From Homarus americanus (lineage: Eukaryota; Arthropoda; Malacostraca; Decapoda; Nephropidae): a stretch of DNA of 64,000 nucleotides. Every line of letters begins with the position of its first letter. Positions within the stretch are counted from its first letter, which is position 1. The position numbers and the translations under genes were made by a program. The stretch is taken from contig NW_024756459.1 of NCBI RefSeq assembly GCF_018991925.1, positions 489,001 to 553,000 of the forward strand, written 5' to 3'. The notes under the pieces were generated by a model, which saw nothing but the letters and a program-made list of their open reading frames with translations, made no database searches and was not told the DNA's origin. Shown here piece by piece: positions 56,658-64,000 of the stretch.

Positions 56658-56740
56658 ACTGTGTGTGTGTGTGTGTGTGTGTGTGATATTTGGATTTTTT
56701 TGAAAGCATGGTTTAATTACTACTACTACTACTACTATCA
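56658..56740. repeat. GT and ACT microsatellites
   Basis: GT (56658-56685) and ACT (56718-56737). Confidence 0.92.
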
Positions 56741-56759
56741 TCGTTGCTATTACTACTAT

Positions 56760-57014
56760 TATTAATCACTAACACAGTAAACACTAGGGGGTAAGCCTCA
56801 CCCGTTGTGTTTGGTGAGTTAAGTTAATAACACAGCAGGGGTTTTATTGACAGCCCAACACCCGGTGAGAATAACTCTGACGGCGTTATTGCTCGTAACT
56901 CCCACTAACTACGCAATTTGCAACACATTGCCTCGAAAATAAAAAGAAAATTAGCACCATTGTATGTAGCTTTTTGACGTAGGATTATAACCTTTGTGGA
57001 AGTCTGCAGAGCCT
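56760..57014. other. Unique DNA
   Basis: No gene, RNA or array recognised. Confidence 0.45.
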
Positions 57015-57268
57015 TGTTTACTTAATAGTGTTAGAGCCTTAGTGTATGTTGGGGTGTAGTTAAGAGTCTAAGTGTATGTTAGGGTGTAGTTAGAGCCTTG
57101 TTATGCACGTAGTTATGTAGTTAGAGACTTGTTAATTAGGGTGGCCAGATTAGGGAATGTTTAAGGTGTAGGGTGACCAAACTAGGGAAATTTTAGTGTG
57201 TAGGGAGACCAAACTAGGGAATTTTTTAGGGTGTTGGGTGAACAAACTAGGGAAATTTTAGGGTGTTG
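57015..57268. repeat. GTTAGAGCCTTG units and ~30-bp GGGTGACCAAACTAGGG repeat
   Basis: Loose AGAGCCTTAGTGTATGTT units (57020-57130), then four copies of a 30-bp unit with ACCAAACTAGGGAATTTT (57140-57266). Confidence 0.85.
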
Positions 57269-57551
57269 GCAGGAGGCGGCGTCCTAATGGTCGTTTACGG
57301 ACCGGTAACGAGCAAAGGATACCTACACGTATTACTTGGCTCTCCTTATTATGGTGAGAGAGAGGGGGGGAGGGGGGGAGTGAGGGAGTTGAAAGAAAAA
57401 TGGGAAGGGGGAAGTTAAAGAAAGAGAGCCAGAAAGGATATAGAAAAATTAAAATGGAACAGAGAGAAAAGAAAGAAAGACAGATGGAAGGTTTTATCAC
57501 TTTCCTTGGCCCTCTCTTACTCTCGCTACTTGCTCTCACTTTCTCTGTCCA

Positions 57552-57554
<3 letters not shown>

Positions 57555-57628
<74 letters not shown>

Positions 57629-57657
57629 CATCCTAACACACGTACACAGAACCCCTC

Positions 57658-57724
<67 letters not shown>
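57555..57724. repeat. CT run and CA run
   Basis: CT (57555-57624) and CA (57660-57724), 35 bp apart. Confidence 0.97.
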
Positions 57725-57726
<2 letters not shown>

Positions 57727-58016
57727 TCTAAGTAAAAACACCCAACTTTCTTGACAGAGTGACTCGTAAGAAGCAAAAACCACGAAGTTGATTTGAAGAA
57801 CCACGTAGGCGTGATTTAAAACACCAGACATTGCTTTGTGATTGTTTTATGTTTGCTTTTGTGTATTGGTATGTGTTTTGTGTTTGTATATCTGTGGTGT
57901 GATTGTGTGTGTGTTTTGTATTTGCTTGATTTTGTTTTTATGCATATGTTGTGTGTGTGTGTCGTCATATATTTGCGGTTATCTAACACTTAATAAACTT
58001 GAGACATTCCCAATTG

Positions 58017-58064
<48 letters not shown>

Positions 58065-58612
58065 CACGTGCTCTTTCCAGACCAGCTGCCGGAAGTTCCC
58101 TGGGGCAATGTTTACGGCCTTCCTTGGTCTACCTTAAGGTGGTCATCATCTCCTGGTGTTCCTCCTCAGTTTATCACGAATGCTGTAATAGAAGGGACTT
58201 GATAAAGGAGGGAATTAAAGGTGTATTGATGTTTTATAAATTGAAATAATAAGGAAATAATTTGAAAAGGTGTAGATTTGCCCTTGAGTTAGGGAGTGTA
58301 TACGCTTTCTGTCATGGGGTTCCTGGGGGAATTAATTAGCTTGGGGTCCTTCTCTGTTTTCTGAACCATTCTGTAGTACAAGTAATTCATTAGAAGGGGA
58401 AATAGAGGGACATTAAGATATTTTAATGTAAAGAAAAACAATTCAGGACAGGTGAAGATGGTTTGAGTATGGAGGTGTTGCGGCGTTCACCAGGGAGTTA
58501 ATGATCTCTTAGGTCCTCTCCTGTTTTGGTGTCGTATAATGTAATCGAGGTAAGTGTGATAACTGGAGACATAACAGTATAAAAGTAATTAATGGAATTG
58601 GTAACAGTTGTG
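57725..58612. other. Unique DNA with GA run
   Basis: TTTTGTGT-rich DNA (57840-57965), GA (58019-58059), then unique DNA. Two loose copies of a segment with GTTC(T/A)C(A/C)(A/G)GG and CTTCATCTGTTTT occur near 58310-58370 and 58480-58530, and again at 58650-58700. Confidence 0.55.
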
Positions 58613-59198
58613 GGGGGGGGGGGGGTGTACTATACGTGTCATCTCTCTTGGCGTTCTCAAGGGATCTAATCATCTTTGGTCTTCATCTGTTTTTACTTCT
58701 TGTCGTTTAATCAATGAAACTCTGATAAACGGGAGAGTTAGAGACAGGTGTTTGTTGAGTATGAAGAGTGTGTACATGTGTTTGTCATGTAAATAAAACT
58801 AGTACAGAGGATGTGGTGATATTTGCATTTTTTTGCCTCGGTTAAGTGTCCAGAGGGACCGGTACGACACCATATGGCGGTCCCTGCTGCTCCTTCTTCT
58901 CTTCCTGTTTCTTCTTCTGCTTCTATTGTAACTGCTTCGTTATGTCTGCTGCTGCTATTAGTGCTGTTGTTATTGCAACTGTTATTTCGTCTGATGACAG
59001 CTTTGATATTTTTGCTGCTGTTATATACCGGAGATGCATCTGTTGACAGGTGCTACTGTGACTGTTGCTTTATTTATTAATAAAATCACTGTTAGTTATT
59101 TCCACAGTTCCGTCTGTGTGTGTTTGTTTATTGGCTAATGATAATGCGTCATCTCTCTCTCTCTCTCTCTCTCTCCATATATATATATATATATATAT
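58613..59198. repeat. G run, CTGCTG-rich DNA, CT and AT runs
   Basis: G13-like run (58612-58625), CTG/CTT-rich low-complexity DNA (58880-59040), CT (59152-59175) and AT (59177-59198). The 85-codon leucine-rich frame is composition-driven. Confidence 0.8.
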
Positions 59199-59403
59199 CC
59201 TGGTCATTTGGGGTGATGGAGATAAGACTACACACACACACACACAATGCGTATGAGTTTTCCTGCTACGCATTTGGATATTAACGCCCGGAGAGGCGCT
59301 TGTCCCTTTGTTTGCTTCCTCCCTCCAACCCCCTTCCCCTCCTTTCACCCCTCCCTCCCTCCCTTGGCTCTCTCCCCCACGCACCCACGAACGAATCCGC
59401 CTC

Positions 59404-59499
59404 GCTACTCCCTCACCCACGCCTCTTCCATATACGCTACTCCCTCACCCACGCCTCTTCCATATACGCTACTCCCTCACCCACGCCTCTTCCATATAC
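59404..59499. repeat. 32-bp tandem repeat, 3 copies
   Basis: GCTACTCCCTCACCCACG recurs at 59404, 59436 and 59468 with exact 32-bp period and virtually no divergence. Confidence 0.96.
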
Positions 59500-59935
59500 A
59501 CCCATATGCCCCCTTCTCCTCTTCCTCCTACCCCCTCCTTCTCCTTCCTCCTACCGCTTTCCTCCCCTCCTCTTCCTCCACCCCCTCCTTTCCCCTTCCC
59601 TTCCTCCTCCTTCTTCTCCCACCTCCTTCTCCCCTCCTCTTCCTCCTACCCCCCTCCTCTTCCTCCTCCCCCTCCTCTTCCTCCTACCCCCTCCTTCTCT
59701 TCCTCCTACCGCTTTCCTCCCCTCCTCTTCCTCCACCCCTCCTTTCCCCTTCCTTCCTCCTCCTTCTCTCCCACCTCCTTCTCTCCCTCCTCTTCCTCCT
59801 ACCCCCCTCCTCTTCCTCCTCCCCCTCCTCTTCCTCCTACCCCCCCTCCTCTTCCTCCTCCCCCTCCCTCTTCCCCCTCCCCACCCCCTCTCCCTCTTCC
59901 TCCCTACCCCCCCTTCCCCGCCTACAAATCACCCC
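59500..59935. repeat. CTCCTCTTCCTCCTACC minisatellite
   Basis: Pyrimidine units of 18-27 bp. A roughly 150-bp block at 59545-59690 recurs at 59710-59850, so there is a higher-order duplication. All three long plus frames are artefacts. Confidence 0.92.
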
Positions 59936-60014
59936 TTCCCGTCTCATACACAATACACAGCCAGTAGGAATCCCGGCTAACTGGTCTTTGTCTCTGAATG
60001 AGGGAAAAACCCTC

Positions 60015-60290
60015 TGATATCCTCTTGTGACCTCCCCTTGACCCTACGTGACCCCGTGACCTCACTCCTGACCCCTCGTGACCCCATCTGACCCTACGTG
60101 ATCCTTCCCTGGCCCCTCATGACCTCTCTGACCCCCGTAAGCTCCCGTGACCTCCCTTACCCTCGTGACCTCCTCCTGACCCCGTGACCTCCTGACCCCC
60201 GTGACCTCCCCATGACCCCTCGTAACCTACCCCCTGACCTCTCGTGACCCCATCTGACCCAACGTGACCTCCCGCCTCTCTCGACTCCTC
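60015..60290. repeat. GTGACCTCC/CTGACCC repeats
   Basis: About twenty TGACC pentamers in 275 bp, in irregular 10-20 bp units such as CGTGACCTCC and CCTGACCC. TGACCT is a nuclear-receptor half-site, but only some copies carry it. Confidence 0.85.
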
Positions 60291-60429
60291 CTGTGTGACA
60301 TTTATTTTATTTTTATTATTATTATTATTTAGTTTTAAATTTCGTTAATTTTAGTGTATTTTTTCTTTGGTTTTTTCTTTGTTTTCTATTTATTTGTCCT
60401 TTTTATTTTGTTTATATTTTAGGAGTTTC

Positions 60430-60478
<49 letters not shown>

Positions 60479-60835
60479 CAATGCCTGTCATATTACCATA
60501 CATATTACGACCATAAGGTATAGAGGCTATATACATTGATGTCAGATTATGTGATATATATAGCTGGTGTTTATAGATTTTTAGGTTAGGTTTATTTTGT
60601 GGTGTTCTTAATGTATATAGGAGTTTATATATATATATAAATTTTTTTTTAATTGTCTTAATGGGAAATGTGTGTGTGTGTGTGTGTGTGTTGTTTCTTA
60701 ACTATATAAAAAAAATCAACAATAAATTCAAAACTCATAACAAAAATACAATTCTCTTTTAGGGAAACAAAAAGGCCTCTAAAAATCCCTACACGTTTTT
60801 TTTTTGGGGGGTGATTTTTTTTTATCTATTTTCCC
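60291..60835. repeat. AT-rich DNA with GT runs
   Basis: TTTATTATT-rich DNA, GT (60433-60475) and GT (60669-60692). No gene. Confidence 0.8.
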
Positions 60836-60839
60836 CCAG

Positions 60840-60871
60840 ACGATTTACAATAAGACGGAATCTTGTATATG
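60840..60871 (+). other. Possible 32-nt microexon
   Basis: A strong pyrimidine tract ending CCCCCAG (60839) and a donor-like G|GTGAGA (60871|60872) enclose 32 nt. One frame reads TIYNKTESCI. Only the splice signals support it. Confidence 0.2.
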
Positions 60872-60934
60872 GTGAGACGACAGCTGGAGCCTGGCCGGGA
60901 GACACATGGCCATGGCCACCTGGGGGAGGGAGGG

Positions 60935-61215
60935 AAGGGAAGAGGGTATTTGTAAGGGAGAGGGAGAAAGGGGGGCTATAGTACATTTGGGGGAGAAGTT
61001 TTGGGGTGTAAGGGCTAAGAGGGGAAGTTTAGAAGGTAAGAGTTTGTTCTAGGAGTTAAGGGTGAAGTCAAAGGGGGAAGGTCTAGAGACTTAGGGGTTA
61101 AGGGTGAGGTCTAGGGGGTAAGAGGGAAGGTCTATATGCTATGGGGAAGGACTGGGGACTATGGGGTTGAGTTAAGGGGTGAACTATGAGTGTCGTGGGG
61201 ATAAAAGGGGGAAGG
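60935..61215. repeat. GGGGAAGGTCTAGGG repeats
   Basis: Degenerate G-rich units of about 35-60 bp with AAGGTCTAG and TAAGGGTGA cores. Confidence 0.8.
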
Positions 61216-61393
61216 AATTATTTCTGTCAACAAGAGGCAGAAAAGACCCACATTTTTTTCCTGAGGTTTATTTTTCTCTTTATTTTCCCATTTATTTCTT
61301 TATTATTATTATTATTTAGTTTTACATTTTGTTTATTTTTTATTTAATTTTTCGTATATTCAACTTTATTTTTATTTGTAGGAGTTTCGATTT

Positions 61394-61397
<4 letters not shown>

Positions 61398-61455
<58 letters not shown>
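61398..61455. repeat. GT microsatellite
   Basis: GT run of about 58 bp. The preceding TTTATTTTTATTTG and AGGAGTTTCGA resemble the flank of the GT run at 60433, suggesting a duplicated segment. Confidence 0.95.
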
Positions 61456-61456
<1 letters not shown>

Positions 61457-61734
61457 TAGATACGGCGGAAATACGGACGGCGGTCGTAAGTTGAAGGTAC
61501 TTTTTTTCCCTTTGAGAATTTATGGTTAGAGTCGAGCGTGTGTGTAGCATCCTCAAGGCTTTGTGGAGCCTACTGGAGCCTAGTGGAACATATTGGAGCC
61601 TTGAAGATGTGTGTGTGTGGGGGAGGGAGGGTTCTTATGGAGCCTATTGGAACCTTACACCTTCAGCAGAGGTTTTAGAGATCGGGCAAAGTCCTCACCA
61701 TTCGGCAGTTATCTTTAAACACCGATAGATACTC

Positions 61735-62015
61735 CCAATACACCAGCAGACACCTCAAAACACCTGCAGACACCCTAAAACACCGGCAGACACCCTAAAA
61801 CACCGGCAGACACCCTAAAACACCGGCAGACACCCTAAAACACCGGCAGACACCCTAAAACACCGGCAGACACCCTAAAACACCAGCAGACATCTCACAA
61901 CACCGTCAGACACCCTAAAACACCAGCAGACATCTCACAACACCGGCAGACACCCTAAAAACACCGGCAGACACTCCAAAACACTGGCAGACTGTAATAC
62001 CGGCAGACATCTCAC
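61735..62015. repeat. 20-bp minisatellite, about 13 copies
   Basis: The unit CACCGGCAGACACCCTAAAA is identical in five central copies and diverges outward (CACCAGCAGACATCTCACAA). Confidence 0.96.
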
Positions 62016-62204
62016 GGCTGTTGAGAGTGAAACCCGTCAAGGGATACCGGGCAATATTTGTCCTCCACTCGCTGTCAATCGTGGAGTAGCGAGGGAAGCA
62101 AACATTCCCCGTCCTCACGCTCCTCATCCTCACGCTCCTTATGCTCTATGCTCCCTACTGTAAAATTTTCTCGTAAATACGGTTGAAAAGGAAACGTTTT
62201 GCTA

Positions 62205-62310
62205 ATTATTTTAAGTTTCGATCAAATTTGGATTAAGTTACGATTAAAATTGGTTTCTTAAATTACGATCAAAATTGGATTCTTAAATTACGATCAAAAT
62301 TGGATTCTGA
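62205..62310. repeat. AAATTACGATCAAAATTGG repeat, ~24-30 bp
   Basis: Three to four copies ending GGATTCTTAAATTACG, decaying to the left. Confidence 0.88.
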
Positions 62311-62394
62311 AAAGCTCGTAATATGAAATTATCTTCGTAATTGGATGGTTCATATTCTCCAAGTTGAGGAGTTTACAATTTGCTCATAAGTGGC

Positions 62395-62440
<46 letters not shown>
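62395..62440. repeat. GT microsatellite
   Basis: GT run of about 44 bp. Confidence 0.95.
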
Positions 62441-62441
<1 letters not shown>

Positions 62442-62479
62442 ACTGGTTATGTGAGAATTTACGTAACTAGTTTGAGGAA

Positions 62480-62700
62480 ATTGTCGTACGAACGTTTGAG
62501 AATCCACATTTGTGACGTAATTAATCAGGTAGATACCGAGATGAAAAATTAACGTAAGATTATTTAGGATTCATTTTATTGTCGTAGGAACCTCTGAGAA
62601 TCCTTACTCTTATCGTAGGTAGTCTTGTAGGATTTGCCTCCCTAAGCTGTGTCGCTGGTGGGAATTTAAGGATGTGCGTGTGAGAATCCTTCCTGCAAGA
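62480..62700 (+). repeat. Dispersed GAGAATC-family copies
   Basis: ACGAACGTTTGAGAATCC (62489), AACCTCTGAGAATCC (62591) and GTGTGAGAATCC (62681) occur about 90-100 bp apart, as in the 51-kb copies. Confidence 0.7.
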
Positions 62701-62856
62701 GTCCTACGGGAGTGAGAGGATCCTTAAGTCCTTGTAGATATGCTGTAGAAAATCCCGTGTGTGTGTTTGTGTATGTCAATGGAGGAACGTTTGTAGATTT
62801 AAGGAGAGTATGTATGTATGTATCTATCTTTTTATCTATCTAGTTCTATCAATATA

Positions 62857-62859
<3 letters not shown>

Positions 62860-62908
<49 letters not shown>

Positions 62909-63167
62909 CTTGTTGCTTTATTTTCTTCCGTTTCTTTATGGTTTGTTTTATCCCTCATTGTTCCATTTACAACTAGAAAGGAAAAAAAAAAGAAAATCAC
63001 GCCAAAGAAAACGTCAAAAGTTATATTTAGTCGCCAACTTAAAAATGAGATTCGCCAGACTTTTTTATTTACTTTTTTGTAGCAAACTTTTTTTTTTAAA
63101 GAAAAATCTGAAATGGTGAAAATGGTTATTGGCGGCGCGACCCTTGTAGGAGTTGTAAAGATATATA

Positions 63168-63261
<94 letters not shown>
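62860..63261. repeat. Two CT microsatellites around unique DNA
   Basis: CT (62860-62906) and CT (63168-63251), with AT-rich unique DNA at 62910-63165. Confidence 0.95.
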
Positions 63262-63264
<3 letters not shown>

Positions 63265-63339
63265 ATGAGTCTTTTGAATTTGTATGTGTGTATGTGTTTG
63301 TATGTTTATGTGTACGTATATTTTGTTTGTGTGTGTGTG

Positions 63340-64000
63340 TGAGACAGACACAGACAGACAGAGAGAGAAAGAGACAGAAGGGCCGCCAGACAGACAGTAA
63401 GGGCCGCCACAGACAGACAGTAGACAGACAGACAGTAAAGGGCCGCCACAGACAGACAGTAAGGGCCGCCACAGACACAGTAAAGGGCCGCAGACAGACA
63501 GACAGTAAAGGGCCGCCACAGACAGACAGTAAAGGGCCGCCACAGACAGACAGTAAAGGGCCGCCACAGACAACAGTAAAAGGCCGCCACAGACAGACAG
63601 TAAAGGGCCGCACAGACAGACAGTAAAGGGCCGCCACAGACAGACAGTAAAGGGCCGCCACAGACAGACAGTAAAGGCCGCCACAGACAGACAGTAAAGG
63701 CCGCCACAGACAGACAGTAAAGGACCGCCACAGACAGACAGTAAACAGACAGACAGTAGGCCGCCACAGACAGACAGTAAAGGGCCAGACCAGACAGCAG
63801 TAAAGGGCCGCCACAGACAGACAGTAAAGGACCGCCACAGACAGACAGTAAGGGGCCAGACAGACAGTAAAGAACTTTAAAGCCACAGACAGACAGTAAA
63901 GGGCCGCCACACAGACAGTAAACAGACAGACAGTAAAGGGCCGCCACAGACAGACAGTAAAGGGCGCCACAGACAGACAGTAAAGTACAGAGGCCGCCAC
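63340..64000. repeat. 24-bp minisatellite, ~26 copies, cut by window edge
   Basis: After a short GACA run (63343-63362), units of GGGCCGCCACAGACAGACAG plus TAAA repeat to the end of the window. Many copies carry one- to several-base deletions. The 24-bp period keeps frames open; the 311-codon minus-strand frame (SVCGGPLL, TVCLWRPF) is this repeat translated. Confidence 0.96.

Noticed and set aside
58823..59080. Membrane protein with leucine-rich segment
   Set aside because: The leucines come from CTG/CTT/TTA low-complexity DNA; two overlapping frames are similarly open.
63065..64000. 311-codon minus-strand frame with SVCGGPLL/TVCLWRPF repeats
   Set aside because: It is the 24-bp minisatellite read in a frame-preserving period; peptide register changes at each indel and it enters a CT microsatellite.

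Overview
This window looks like non-coding DNA from an arthropod genome, most likely a decapod crustacean. The reasons are the very high density of simple repeats, several interstitial arrays of the arthropod telomere unit (CCTAA/TTAGG), spliceosomal intron signals, and no bacterial-type gene packing. No rRNA, credible tRNA, CRISPR array or complete transposon was found. The species call is an inference; the repeat content and splice signals are seen directly.

One stretch is convincingly coding: an internal exon at 33263-34612 on the + strand. It has a CTAAC-type branch site, a pyrimidine tract and CAG acceptor, and an AG|GTGAGT donor. It is 1350 nt long with phase 2 at both ends, so it could be skipped without shifting frame. 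It encodes an acidic, then Arg/Ser-rich, then DPRM-repeat, then Pro/Tyr-rich segment with two PPxY motifs and an LPPPP motif. I do not recognise the gene. Two much weaker exon-like intervals, 69 nt on the - strand near 38.6 kb and 32 nt on the + strand near 60.85 kb, rest on splice-site appearance only. Nearly every other long open frame is translated microsatellite or minisatellite.

Layout: 0-10 kb, microsatellites, C-rich tracts and minisatellites, including an array carrying CRE octamers (4.3-4.6 kb). 10-24 kb, a 132-bp perfect TG run, a 29-bp array open in all three frames, a telomere-like array (15.4 kb), a 38-bp inverted repeat bracketing a 48-bp array (18.5-18.9 kb), and 14 copies of a nuclear-receptor DR1 motif at 34-35 bp period (19.9-20.4 kb). 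24-33 kb, a regular GGATTA cluster, an AP-1-bearing array and a long pyrimidine tract. 33-35 kb, the exon and an intron rich in AGGTCA half-sites. 35-50 kb, a 400-bp CT tract, many minisatellites, a repeated CRE-N4-forkhead composite (43.1 kb), a TTAGG array (48.1 kb) and a CCAAT/CRE cluster (49.3 kb). 50-64 kb, a diverged dispersed repeat family, CT/CA/GT tracts, and a 24-bp array running off the right edge.

The most striking theme is that several unrelated tandem arrays carry consensus transcription-factor sites (CRE, DR1, AP-1, GGATTA, CRE+forkhead). They may be amplified regulatory DNA or a by-product of repeat expansion; sequence alone cannot decide. Small indels inside many arrays could be natural or long-read errors.
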